DNA of 24,275 nt from JBDIBB01 sp039812685. GTDB taxonomy: Bacteria; Acidobacteriota; Vicinamibacteria; Vicinamibacterales; JAFNAJ01. The notes beneath the pieces are model-generated. The model was given only the letters and a program-made list of their open reading frames with translations, ran no database searches and was not told the DNA's origin. Every line of letters begins with the position of its first letter. Position 1 is the stretch's first letter. Below, in pieces: positions 1 through 7,314 of the stretch. A program made the position numbers and the translations under genes. The stretch is taken from NCBI GenBank assembly GCA_039812685.1, contig JBDIBB010000060.1:1-24275 (forward strand). Direction: 5' to 3'.

Positions 1-8
1 TAGAGGAA

Positions 9-66
9 GGCTTGGGGCTTGGGGCTTGGGGCTTGGGGCTTGGGGCTTGGGGCTTGGGGCTTGGGG
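9..66. repeat. CTTGGGG heptamer tandem array (8 units)
   Basis: Eight perfect head-to-tail copies of CTTGGGG run from 11 to 66, preceded by GG. Each unit carries a run of four G, and runs are separated by the 3-base spacer CTT, so the + strand meets the usual criterion for an intramolecular G-quadruplex (four G-tracts with short loops) twice over. The array ends in a degenerate GC-rich stretch just before the first gene. A related array closes the window at 24142-24257. Units are too short and unspaced for CRISPR. Confidence 0.97.
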
Positions 67-130
67 CCCGGCGCCTGGGGCGTGAGCGCCCAGCCTCGGA
101 GCTGGAGCCCGCAGCCAGATTGAACCCTCC

Positions 131-1102
131 ATGTCCCTGGTGTCCGTCGGCGTCGTCACGTGGCACTCCGAGCGCGAAATCGCCGCGTGTCTCGCGTCGG
201 TGCGCGCGCAGACGCATCCTGACGTGGAACTGCTCGTGGCCGACAACGATTCGCGCGACGGCACGCGCGCGGCGCTCGAACGGGAGACGGCGGCGCACGA
301 ACGGGTCTGGCTGGATCGGAACACCGGGTTCGCGGCGGCGCACAACCTGCTGATCGCGCGCAGCCGCGGCGACTTCTACCTGGCGCTGAACCCCGACGTG
401 ACGCTCGCCGCCGACTACGTCGAGCGCCTGGTGACGGCCTGCGCGGCTGGCGATCGCATCGGATCAGCCACCGGCAAGCTGCTGCGCCGTGAGCCGGCCG
501 GTGTGCTCGACTCCACCGGCATGGTGATGCTCCCGTCGGTGCGGCACCTCGACCGCGGGGCGGACGAGCCGGATCGCGGGCAGTACGACCGCGAGGAGGA
601 CGTGTTTGGCGCCTCGGGCGCCGCCGCGCTGTACGCGCGCGCCATGCTCGACGATGCGCGCGTGGAGGGTGAATGGTTCGACGAGGACTTCTTCGCCTAT
701 CGCGAGGACGCCGACCTCGCATGGCGGGCGCAGCTGCTCGGCTGGCGATGCCGCTACGTGCCCGGGGCGGTGGCGATTCACGGCCGCCGCGTCACGCCGG
801 AGCGCCGTGGGCTGCTGCCCGCCGGGATCAACCGCTGGTCGGTCAGGAACCGGTTCCTGCTGCGGCTGAAGAACCAGACGGCGGCCCACGCGCTGGCGTT
901 CGCGGCGCCGGCGCTGACGCGCGACGCGATGGTCGTGGCCTACGTCCTGCTGCGGGAGCGAACCTCGCTGGGCGGCCTGGCCGACGTGGTGCGCCTGCTG
1001 CCGCGGATGCTGCGCAAGCGGCGGGCCATCATGGCGCGTCGGCGCGCGAACGCCGGCGACATCGCGCGGTGGTTCAGAAATTCGACCCGACCCCATTTCT
1101 GA
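131..1102 (+). CDS. GT2 family glycosyltransferase (rhamnosyltransferase-like)
   Basis: A 323-aa GT-A fold transferase that probably adds a sugar from a nucleotide donor to a lipid-linked glycan at the cytoplasmic face of the membrane. The family signature is clear: an N-terminal strand VSVGVVTWHS (res. 4-13), LLVADNDSRDGT (34-45), NTGFAAAHN (64-72), the NPD triad standing in for the DxD metal site (87-89), and a C-terminal EDADLAWR acceptor/catalytic block (192-199). The layout resembles WbbL-like rhamnosyltransferases, but donor and acceptor cannot be read from sequence. The start is the ATG at 131, without a Shine-Dalgarno; CAGATT lies 9 bases upstream. The last ~10 codons and the stop (1100-1102) lie inside a REP-like repeat, so the natural C-terminus may have been altered by that insertion. 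It heads the polysaccharide group with the next two + strand genes. Confidence 0.9.
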   Translation: MSLVSVGVVTWHSEREIAACLASVRAQTHPDVELLVADNDSRDGTRAALERETAAHERVWLDRNTGFAAAHNLLIARSRGDFYLALNPDVTLAADYVERLVTACAAGDRIGSATGKLLRREPAGVLDSTGMVMLPSVRHLDRGADEPDRGQYDREEDVFGASGAAALYARAMLDDARVEGEWFDEDFFAYREDADLAWRAQLLGWRCRYVPGAVAIHGRRVTPERRGLLPAGINRWSVRNRFLLRLKNQTAAHALAFAAPALTRDAMVVAYVLLRERTSLGGLADVVRLLPRMLRKRRAIMARRRANAGDIARWFRNSTRPHF

Positions 1103-1161
1103 CGACCCCATTTCTGACCTCGCGCGGCGGTTCAAAAATAGACCCGACCCCATTTTCTGGA
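1063..1161. repeat. REP-like interspersed repeat, two long copies and one short copy
   Basis: Copy A (1063-1102) and copy B (1121-1160) share the frame CGCGCGGYGG-TTCARAAAT-N-GACCCGACCCCATTT. A short third copy of the 15-base core GACCCCATTTCTGAC lies between them (1104-1118). In copy A the arms TCAGAAAT (1074-1081) and ATTTCTGA (1095-1102) are a perfect 8-bp inverted repeat around a 13-base loop; in copy B the stem is degraded. The A/T-rich arms contrast with the GC-rich surroundings. From memory, the type resembles the GGGGTC-containing repeats associated with REP/RAYT transposases in several phyla; no RAYT gene is in this window. Confidence 0.8.
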
Positions 1162-1164
1162 GGA
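1159..1164 (+). promoter_or_regulatory. Shine-Dalgarno for the sugar transferase, at the repeat edge
   Basis: GGAGGA lies 7 bases before the ATG at 1172. Its first two bases are the end of REP-like copy B, so the ribosome-binding site straddles the repeat boundary. Confidence 0.6.
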
Positions 1165-1171
1165 TCCGGAT

Positions 1172-2674
1172 ATGTCAACCATACCGGCCGGCGCCGTCAA
1201 CCGCCCCCATGCGTGGTATAACAACCGAGGCTTCCCCGACGCCCAGGCGCCAGTGATCTCCGAGCGGGCACGACTCGTCACAGCTTCATACGTTCTCGCG
1301 GACGCCCTGTCGACCTGTGCGGCGTTCGTCGTGGCGCATGCCGCGCGCGCCGCGGTCAGCGACACCCACGCCGCGCTGGGGCCCGTCTACCCGCTGCGCG
1401 ACTACCTCCCGCTGCTCGGCTTCATCGTCCCGATCTGGTTCCTCACCTTCCACGTGGCGGGCCTCTACGGCCGGCGGGCCTCGCAGGCGCTGGGCACCGA
1501 GGTCGCCCGGCTGCTCCGCGCGCTCGCAGTGGCCGCGCTGCTGCTGTTCACGATCCTCTTCTCCGCCCGGCTCGACTTCGTCAGCCGGCCGATGATCGTC
1601 CTGTTCCTGCTGCTCAACGCCATCTTCGTCGAGGCCGGACGCGGTGCCGTGCGCGCGCTGGTGATCGAGGGCAGCATGCGGCGACGCGTGATCGTCGCCG
1701 GCGGACGCGAGGAGGCGCTGCACGCCGCCGCGACGGTCGACGCCCACCGCGACTGGGGCCTGGACGTGATCGGGCTGGCCACCGACGGCTCGTGGCTCGA
1801 CGCGCCGGGCTCGAATCACCGCGTGCTGGGCGCCTGCGGCGACATCTCCGCGCTCGTGCTGCGCGGCGAGGTGGTCGACGAGGTGCTGTTCTCGCCCGCG
1901 CTCGGCCACATCGACGACCTGAAACAGCTCGATCCGGTGTTCCGGCAACTCGAGGAACTGGGCATCGTCACGCGGCTGGTGGTCGACTTCCTGCCGCGCG
2001 GATCCTCGAACCTGTCGCTCGACGAGTTCTCCGGCCTGCCGCTGCTCACCTTCAGCACCGCGCCCCGCGACGAGGTGCTGCTGTTCCTGCGCCGCTGCGC
2101 CGACGTCACACTGGCCATCCTCTTCATGCTGCTGCTCAGCCCGGTGTTCGCCGCCATCGCGCTGCTGGTGAAACTCACCTCACCCGGACCGGTGCTCTTC
2201 GAGCAGATGCGCTGCGGCCTGCACGGCCGCCCGTTCACCTTCCTCAAGTTCAGGTCGATGTACGTGGGAGCGGAGTCGCTGAAGGAGCAGCTCGCCCCGT
2301 TCAACGAGATGGACGGCCCGGCCTTCAAGATGACCAACGACCCGCGCGTGACGCCGCTGGGCCGCTGGCTGCGGCGCACGAGCCTCGACGAGCTGCCGCA
2401 GTTGTGGAACATCCTGCTCGGCGACATGAGCTTCGTCGGCCCGCGGCCGGCGGTGATCGAGGAGGTGAGGCAATACGAGCCCTGGCAGCGGCGCCGGCTG
2501 TCGATGCCGCCCGGGCTGACGTGCCTGTGGCAGGTGAGCGGCCGCAACGACCTCAGCTTCGACGAATGGATGCGGCTCGACCTCGAGTACATCGACAACT
2601 GGTCGCTGTGGCTCGACGTCAAGATCGCCCTGCGGACGATTCCCGCCGTCATTCTCGGGAAGGGCGCGAAGTGA
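1172..2674 (+). CDS. Polyprenyl-phosphate sugar-1-phosphate transferase (WcaJ/PglC superfamily)
   Basis: A 500-aa membrane enzyme that transfers a sugar-1-phosphate from a nucleotide sugar to undecaprenyl phosphate, the first membrane step in exopolysaccharide or O-antigen assembly. Four hydrophobic segments lie in the N-terminal half (about res. 37-57, 79-98, 113-131, 140-153). A nucleotide-binding-like middle domain starts near RRVIVAGG (171-178). A further membrane segment (312-334) leads into the catalytic domain with SPGPVLFEQ (337-345), KFRSM (359-363), LDELPQLWNIL (405-415) and the hallmark DMSFVGPRP (418-426). Length fits the long, Wzx/Wzy-associated form. The ATG at 1172 has a good ribosome-binding site. 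However, an extended -10 lies inside the proposed 5' coding region at 1214-1222, so the GTG at 1253 (residue 28, before the first membrane segment) is a real alternative start. The sugar (glucose or galactose) is not decidable. Confidence 0.93.
   Translation: MSTIPAGAVNRPHAWYNNRGFPDAQAPVISERARLVTASYVLADALSTCAAFVVAHAARAAVSDTHAALGPVYPLRDYLPLLGFIVPIWFLTFHVAGLYGRRASQALGTEVARLLRALAVAALLLFTILFSARLDFVSRPMIVLFLLLNAIFVEAGRGAVRALVIEGSMRRRVIVAGGREEALHAAATVDAHRDWGLDVIGLATDGSWLDAPGSNHRVLGACGDISALVLRGEVVDEVLFSPALGHIDDLKQLDPVFRQLEELGIVTRLVVDFLPRGSSNLSLDEFSGLPLLTFSTAPRDEVLLFLRRCADVTLAILFMLLLSPVFAAIALLVKLTSPGPVLFEQMRCGLHGRPFTFLKFRSMYVGAESLKEQLAPFNEMDGPAFKMTNDPRVTPLGRWLRRTSLDELPQLWNILLGDMSFVGPRPAVIEEVRQYEPWQRRRLSMPPGLTCLWQVSGRNDLSFDEWMRLDLEYIDNWSLWLDVKIALRTIPAVILGKGAK
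1214..1222 (+). promoter_or_regulatory. Possible extended -10 promoter inside the annotated 5' end
   Basis: TGGTATAAC fits an extended -10 (TGN-TATAAC) and is unusually AT-rich for this region. It would start transcription near 1229, upstream of the in-frame GTG at 1253. No convincing -35 is visible. Confidence 0.4.
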
Positions 2675-2694
2675 CGCCGCGGGCACGGATCTGA

Positions 2695-2746
2695 GGACCC
2701 GCCGCCCGCCGTCGAGGGTCCGGACGTCGCCGGGCCGGCGCCCGGC
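2695..2746. other. GC-rich inverted repeats between sugar transferase and GT4 genes
   Basis: GGACCC (2695-2700) pairs with GGGTCC (2716-2721), and GCCGGG (2729-2734) pairs with CCCGGC (2741-2746). There is no T-tract, so these are hairpin-forming but not classical intrinsic terminators. Confidence 0.4.
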
Positions 2747-2758
2747 CGCGCATCGCGA

Positions 2759-2764
2759 TACGAT
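2759..2764 (+). promoter_or_regulatory. -10 hexamer TACGAT, leaderless-type spacing
   Basis: TACGAT is followed by exactly 9 bases and then the ATG at 2774, placing the expected transcription start within a few bases of the start codon. No Shine-Dalgarno or -35 is visible. Confidence 0.5.
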
Positions 2765-2773
2765 CCGTCCGCG

Positions 2774-3913
2774 ATGTCCTCGCCAGCCCCCCGCCTGCAC
2801 GTGCTCGGCACGCGCGGCCTCCCCAACCGCCATGGCGGCTTCGAGGCGTTCGCCGAGCGCCTGGCGCCGTGGCTGGCCGAACGCGGCTGGGACGTCACCG
2901 TCTACTGCCAGGAGGAGCGCGGCGGCCCCGCTCGCGAGGAGATGTGGCGTGGCGTGCGGCTCGCGCACGTCCCGGTGGCACATCCCGGGGCGCGCGGCTC
3001 GATTGCGTTCGACTGGCGATCGGCACGCCAGGCGATCGCCGCGGGCGGACCGCTGCTGACGCTCGGCTGCAACACCGCCGCGTTCTTCGTCCTGCACAGG
3101 CGGGCCCGCCGGCCGCACGTGGTGAACGTGGACGGCCTCGAGTGGCAGCGACGGAAGTGGCCCCGCCCCGTGCGGGCGTGGTTCTACGTCAACGCCTGGC
3201 TGGCTGGCTGGCTGGCGACGGCGCTGGTGGCCGACCACCCCGAGATCGCCCGGCTGTGGCGCACGCGTCATCCGCGCGCGTCGATCGCGACGATTCCCTA
3301 CGGCGCCGATTGCGTCGAGGATGCCGATCCCGCGCTCCTCGAACCATTCGGCGTGCGCCCCGGCGCGTTCGGGCTGATCGTCGCGCGATCCGAACCCGAG
3401 AACTCGATCCTCGAGATGGTGCGCGCCTGGTCGGCGGCGCCCCGCGGGATGCCGCTGCTGGTGCTCGGCGAGTACGACGACGGGCACAACGCCTACCAGC
3501 GCCGCGTCCGCGAGGCGGCCGGCCCGCTGGTGCGGTTTCCCGGCGCCGTCTACGATCCGTCAACGGTGGCGGCCCTGCGCCTCCACGCGCGACTCTACCT
3601 CCACGGCCACACCGTGGGCGGCACCAACCCGTCGCTGGTGGAGGCGCTCGGAGCCGGATCGCCGACGCTCGCCCACGACAACCCGTTCAACCGGTGGGTG
3701 GCGGGCGAGGCCGCACGCTACTTCTCAGACGAACGGCAGTGCGCAGACGCGCTCGGCACGCTGCTTGGCGGCGACCTCACGCTCGCGCGCATGCGGCGCG
3801 CCGCGCGGGTGCGCCACGCCGAGGCGTTCACCTGGGAACGGATCCTGCCGCGATACGAACAACTGCTGATCGAGACGACGCGCGCGAATCCGGCGCCAGC
3901 CGGACGGCCGTGA
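2774..3913 (+). CDS. GT4 family glycosyltransferase, DUF1972-type (rhamnosyltransferase-like)
   Basis: A 379-aa GT-B fold enzyme of the group that begins with a DUF1972 domain, commonly annotated as rhamnosyl- or galactosyltransferases of capsule and exopolysaccharide clusters. Visible marks are the N-terminal GTRGLPNRHGGFE (res. 12-24) typical of DUF1972, VDGLEWQRRKW (119-129), and the C-terminal donor-site block HGHTVGGTNPSLVEALG (277-293) containing the conserved acidic residue of GT4 enzymes. It has no signal peptide and should act on the cytoplasmic side of the membrane. It is separated by 99 bases from the sugar transferase, has its own -10-like box, and converges on smpB with a 15-base gap. 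A CTGG tetranucleotide run (3196-3215) lies inside the coding sequence. Donor and linkage are unknown. Confidence 0.88.
   Translation: MSSPAPRLHVLGTRGLPNRHGGFEAFAERLAPWLAERGWDVTVYCQEERGGPAREEMWRGVRLAHVPVAHPGARGSIAFDWRSARQAIAAGGPLLTLGCNTAAFFVLHRRARRPHVVNVDGLEWQRRKWPRPVRAWFYVNAWLAGWLATALVADHPEIARLWRTRHPRASIATIPYGADCVEDADPALLEPFGVRPGAFGLIVARSEPENSILEMVRAWSAAPRGMPLLVLGEYDDGHNAYQRRVREAAGPLVRFPGAVYDPSTVAALRLHARLYLHGHTVGGTNPSLVEALGAGSPTLAHDNPFNRWVAGEAARYFSDERQCADALGTLLGGDLTLARMRRAARVRHAEAFTWERILPRYEQLLIETTRANPAPAGRP
3196..3215 (+). repeat. CTGG tetranucleotide x5 within the GT4 gene
   Basis: Five perfect CTGG units encode part of the Trp-Leu-Ala-Gly-Trp-Leu stretch. Gain or loss of one unit would shift the frame. 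Confidence 0.9.
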
Positions 3914-3928
3914 TCACCGGATCGAGGG

Positions 3929-4411
3929 TCAGGCACGCCCGCGCGACTTGATGGCGGCGCGCGCCTCGCGCTCGGTCTCGCGGCGGCGGATCGTCTCGCG
4001 CTTGTCGGGCGCATGCTTGCCCCGCGCGAGACCCAGCGCCACCTTCACGCGGCCGTCCTTGAAGTAGAGCCGCAGCGGCACCAACGTGAAACCACGTTCC
4101 GCCGTCCTGCCCACGAGCTTGCGAATCTCGTCGCGGCGCAACAGGAGCTTGCGCCGGCGCAGCGGCTCGTGGTCGGCGTAGCCGCGGTGTGAGTAGGGGC
4201 TGATGTTGACGTTGTGCAGCCACACCTCGCCATCGTCGATCTTCCCGTAGCTGTCGCGCAGGTTCACGCGCCCCTCGCGGATCGCCTTCACCTCGGTGCC
4301 CAGCAGGGCGATTCCGGCCTCGTAGGTGTCGAGGATGTGGTAGTCGAAGAGGGCCTTGCGGTTCTCCGCGATCAGCTTCCGGGCCTTCTCGCGCTCGGTC
4401 TTCCCGATCAT
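3929..4411 (-). CDS. smpB: SsrA-binding protein SmpB
   Basis: A 160-aa RNA-binding protein that binds tmRNA and delivers it to stalled ribosomes for trans-translation. The family signature is full: AENRKALFDYHILDTYEAGIALLGTEVKAIREG (res. 15-47), then NLRDSY, and HNVNISPYSH followed by RRRKLLL and the basic C-terminal tail. Length matches the usual 150-160 aa. The ATG at 4411 lies 18 bases past the stop of pdxA, so the two are probably cotranscribed. The tmRNA gene itself is not recognisable in this window. Confidence 0.97.
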   Translation of the reverse strand: MIGKTEREKARKLIAENRKALFDYHILDTYEAGIALLGTEVKAIREGRVNLRDSYGKIDDGEVWLHNVNISPYSHRGYADHEPLRRRKLLLRRDEIRKLVGRTAERGFTLVPLRLYFKDGRVKVALGLARGKHAPDKRETIRRRETEREARAAIKSRGRA

Positions 4412-4429
4412 CGCGTGCCTGGCGCCCTC

Positions 4430-5323
4430 TCACGCGCCCACGGGCTGCGGTCGCGCCAGCCGTGCCGCCAGGCGCGCCGCCGCGACCAGGCTGGAGTGGT
4501 CGGCAAGCCCCTTGCCGGCGATGTCGAAGGCCGTCCCGTGATCCACCGAGGTGCGGATGATGGGAAGCCCCAGCGTCACGTTCACCGAGTCGCCGAAGGC
4601 GAGCAGCTTCACCGGAACGAGACCCTGGTCGTGGTAGGCGGCCACCACCACGTCGAACTCTCCCCGCAGCGCGCGCACGAACAGCGTATCGGCCGGCAAC
4701 GGGCCCCACACGGCCATGCCGTCCGCGCGACAGGCCTCGACGACCGGCACGACGACCTCGTCGTCCTCGTGGCCGAGCAGGCCGTGTTCGCCCGCGTGCG
4801 GATTCACGCCCGCCACGCCGATGCGCGGCCGCTGCACCCCGAGCCGCGGCAGCCATTCGTGCGTGAGATCCAGCACGTCGCGCAGGCGGCTCCTGGTGAA
4901 CACGCGCGTCACCTCCGCCAGCGGCACGTGCACCGTGGCCAGCACCACCCGCAGTTGATCGGAGTGGAACATCATCGCCACCTTGCGCACGCCGCACAGT
5001 TCCGCGAGCAGTTCGGTGTGGCCCGCCCAGCGCAGGCTCGCGACGGCGAACGCCTCCTTGTTGATGGGCGCGGTGGCCATCGCCTCCACCCGGCCGGTGC
5101 GGGCCGCCTCCACGGCGCCGACGATGGCGTCGTAGGCCGCGCGGGCGGCGCCGGCGTCTACCACGCCGAGCGGATAGCGCGCGCGCGCCTCCTCCAGCGA
5201 GGGGCCGAAGCGCACCGGCTCGCACACCTCGAGCAGGCGCGAATCGATCATCGCGCGCTGGACGATTTCGGGACCGATGCCGGCGGGATCGCCGACGGTG
5301 AGAGCGATGCGGGGGAGCGCCAT
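4430..5323 (-). CDS. pdxA: 4-hydroxythreonine-4-phosphate dehydrogenase (PdxA)
   Basis: Oxidises 4-phosphohydroxy-L-threonine in the DXP-dependent pyridoxal 5'-phosphate pathway, using NAD(P)+ and a divalent metal. Recognised from the N-terminal TVGDPAGIGPEI (res. 9-20), TAPINKEAF (84-92), GHTELLAELCG (101-111), VNPHAGEHG (173-181), AAYHDQGLVPVK (228-239) and RTSVDHGTAFDIAGKG (257-272). The three metal ligands known from the E. coli enzyme appear to be H132, H176 and H231. At 297 aa it is about 30 residues shorter than the E. coli protein; residues 35-60 of the first domain look compressed. I start at the ATG (5323), where homology begins; an in-frame GTG at 5332 is the alternative. A TAGGAT box at 5342-5337 could serve as -10. 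Confidence 0.96.
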   Translation of the reverse strand: MALPRIALTVGDPAGIGPEIVQRAMIDSRLLEVCEPVRFGPSLEEARARYPLGVVDAGAARAAYDAIVGAVEAARTGRVEAMATAPINKEAFAVASLRWAGHTELLAELCGVRKVAMMFHSDQLRVVLATVHVPLAEVTRVFTRSRLRDVLDLTHEWLPRLGVQRPRIGVAGVNPHAGEHGLLGHEDDEVVVPVVEACRADGMAVWGPLPADTLFVRALRGEFDVVVAAYHDQGLVPVKLLAFGDSVNVTLGLPIIRTSVDHGTAFDIAGKGLADHSSLVAAARLAARLARPQPVGA

Positions 5324-5386
5324 GGAAGACACGCGGATCCTACGCCGGATCGGGCCGGACGATCAGGTTCGGGGGCGGCAGAGGCC

Positions 5387-6157
5387 TCACGGCGCGCATC
5401 CCCCGCAGCCCGTCCTGCACGCGCCGCCGCCGGCACAGCCCTCGTCGTCGCCGCTGCCGCGTCCGGCCGCGCAGCGGCGCTGCGCGGTGCCCTTGCCGTC
5501 GGCCAACTCGTACCGGAGGCAACACTTCAGGCGGCCGCACAGCCCCGAGAGCTTCGAGGGATTGAGGCTCAGGTTGAGCTGCTTGGCCATCTTGATCGAC
5601 ACGGGCTCGAAGGACTGGAGAAACGTGGTGCAGCACAGGGGGCGGCCGCACGAGCCATAGCCGCCGAGCATGCGCGCCTCGTCGCGCACGCCAATCTGCC
5701 GCATCTCGATCCGGGTGCGGAACTCGGCTGCGAGGTCACGGACCAGCTCGCGGAAATCGATGCGTCCGTCGGCCGTGAAGTGGAACACCAGCTTGGCGCC
5801 GTCGGCCTGCTGCTCGACACGCGTCAGCTTCATGGCGAGGCCGCGCTCGCGGATCTTGAGGAGACAGAACTGGTGCGCGCTGCGCTCGGTCTCCTCGTGG
5901 CGCAGGCGCTGGGCGGCATCGGCGCGCGATACGCGGCGCACGACCACGGGAGCCTCGGGCCCCGGCCGCCGCCGCCCGGCCACGGCCGGCGCCGTGGGAA
6001 CCACCGTGCCGGCCGCGCTGCCGGCCGGCGTGCGGACCACGACCGTCTCGCCAGCCGCAATGGGCGGATCGGGCGCGTCCTCGGGCAGCAACACGCTATG
6101 CACACGCCCGGCGCGCGTGAACTTCACGCTGACGTACGGACGAGTCTCTTCGGCCAT
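5387..6157 (-). CDS. ricT: RicT/YaaT, PSP1-domain iron-sulphur protein
   Basis: A 256-aa protein of the PSP1/RicT family. In Bacillus subtilis RicT works with RicA and RicF as an Fe-S complex that influences RNase Y-dependent mRNA processing and development. The conserved core is GGYGSCGRPLCCTTF (res. 165-179) and SGLCGRLKCCLRYE (204-217). These hold Cys 170, 175, 176, 207, 212 and 213, and a tail adds five more Cys (229, 241, 247, 251, 254) in a Gly-rich segment. It lies directly downstream of holB on the same strand, an order also known in Bacillus (holB-yaaT). A TAGATT box sits 9 bases before the ATG, so it may also be transcribed alone. No RicA or RicF homologue is in the window, so the Bacillus role is only an analogy. 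Confidence 0.92.
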   Translation of the reverse strand: MAEETRPYVSVKFTRAGRVHSVLLPEDAPDPPIAAGETVVVRTPAGSAAGTVVPTAPAVAGRRRPGPEAPVVVRRVSRADAAQRLRHEETERSAHQFCLLKIRERGLAMKLTRVEQQADGAKLVFHFTADGRIDFRELVRDLAAEFRTRIEMRQIGVRDEARMLGGYGSCGRPLCCTTFLQSFEPVSIKMAKQLNLSLNPSKLSGLCGRLKCCLRYELADGKGTAQRRCAAGRGSGDDEGCAGGGACRTGCGGCAP

Positions 6158-6166
6158 CGTCCCGGC

Positions 6167-6172
6167 AATCTA
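6167..6172 (-). promoter_or_regulatory. -10 hexamer TAGATT, leaderless-type spacing (ricT)
   Basis: On the minus strand TAGATT is followed by 9 bases and then the ricT ATG at 6157. No Shine-Dalgarno precedes the start. Confidence 0.5.
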
Positions 6173-6196
6173 TGCGCGGGGCGGCCCCCGGCCGCG

Positions 6197-7273
6197 TCAG
6201 AGCTGCAAGGCCAGCCAGTCGGCGACGACCTTCGGACTGGCATTGCGCTCGAGCGCCGCCAGCGCCCGATCCACCGCGGTAAACGCGTGCCCCGCGCGGC
6301 TGCCGGCGAACGACCCCGCCACCTCGCCCAGTTCGGTGGCGAGATCGGCGGAAGCCAGCCGGCGGCCGTCGGCACGCGACGACAACACCTGCACGTCGCG
6401 CAGCAGGGCGCCCAGCGCCTCCAGGCGATCGGAGAGCACGGCGCGCGACACCCCGTCTCCCCCTTTCTTTCGGCTGTTGTCACCCTCGCCTTTGCCCGCC
6501 AGGATCCGGGCGGCCTCGAGGCGGCTGGCCGGCCCGCGCGCCCCCGACGCCGCACGAAGCGCCGAAAGCGCCACGGCGCGCGAGTCGCGCGTGCGCCCGC
6601 CCGCCATCGACAGCGCCAGGCCCGGGCTCCCCTCCCCGAGCGCCGCCGCCGCCCGTGCCGACGCGTCGTCCATGCCATGCCCCGCCACGAGCAGCGCCAC
6701 CACCTCCGCCGTCGACAGCGTGCCGAAACGGATGCGCGGGCAGCGCGATCGGATGGTCGGCAGCAGCGCATCGGGCCGCGACGTGACCAGCACGAAGCAG
6801 GTGGCCGGCGGCGGTTCCTCCAGCACCTTCAGGAGCGCGTTCTGCGACGACACCTCCAACTGCCCGGCATCGTCGACCAGTGCGAGGCGGCGCGTTCCAT
6901 CCATCGGACGGTACGCCGTGCGCTCGATGAAGCTGCGCGTGGGCTCCACCTTGATCGAGCGCTTCTCGTCGGGCCGCAGGACCAGGTAGCAGTCGATCGC
7001 CGGCTCCGCGCCCGCGCGCAGCCTGGCTTCGGCCCGGGCGATGCGCGCGCACGCCGGGCAGGCCCCGCACGCGTCGACCGCGAGATGTCCGGCCGCCGCC
7101 CCGCTCACCGGACGTTCGCAGTTGAGCGCCTGCGCCAGCGCGACCGCGACCGTACGCTTGCCCACGCCCTCGGGCCCGGCAAACAGCAGGCTGGGCGGCA
7201 GAGACCGCCGGCTGACGGCCAGCGACAGCAGCCGGAGCGATTCGCGATGGCCAGCAATCGAGGAAAACGGCAT
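6197..7273 (-). CDS. holB: DNA polymerase III delta-prime subunit (HolB)
   Basis: A 358-aa AAA+ clamp-loader subunit that, with tau/gamma and delta, loads the beta sliding clamp on primed DNA. The start MPFSSIAGHRESLRLL is the usual N-terminus of the family, so I chose the ATG at 7273 although the frame stays open far upstream. The Walker A-like GPEGVGKRT lies at res. 33-41. The zinc module is C52 with CGACPAC (69-75). DDAGQLEVSSQNALLKVLEEPP follows, then the SRC arginine-finger motif (TIRSRCPRI). The order PBP-holB-ricT-pdxA-smpB on one strand, with a 41-base gap to the PBP stop, suggests readthrough from upstream. The C-terminal third is poorly conserved, as is normal for delta-prime. Confidence 0.94.
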   Translation of the reverse strand: MPFSSIAGHRESLRLLSLAVSRRSLPPSLLFAGPEGVGKRTVAVALAQALNCERPVSGAAAGHLAVDACGACPACARIARAEARLRAGAEPAIDCYLVLRPDEKRSIKVEPTRSFIERTAYRPMDGTRRLALVDDAGQLEVSSQNALLKVLEEPPPATCFVLVTSRPDALLPTIRSRCPRIRFGTLSTAEVVALLVAGHGMDDASARAAAALGEGSPGLALSMAGGRTRDSRAVALSALRAASGARGPASRLEAARILAGKGEGDNSRKKGGDGVSRAVLSDRLEALGALLRDVQVLSSRADGRRLASADLATELGEVAGSFAGSRAGHAFTAVDRALAALERNASPKVVADWLALQL

Positions 7274-7314
7274 CGGGAGAGCGACCGCCGTGGGCGCCAG
7301 ATGACGATCCGATG

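Noticed and set aside
11..66. CRISPR array
   Set aside because: Units are 7 bases with no spacers and no cas genes nearby; the same holds for 24142-24257.
1063..1171. Insertion sequence remnant with transposase
   Set aside because: Only short REP-like repeats are present; no transposase coding sequence or terminal repeats of an IS.
3914..4411. tmRNA gene next to smpB
   Set aside because: The 15-base gap to the neighbouring gene cannot hold it, and no tag-peptide or tRNA-like ends were found nearby.
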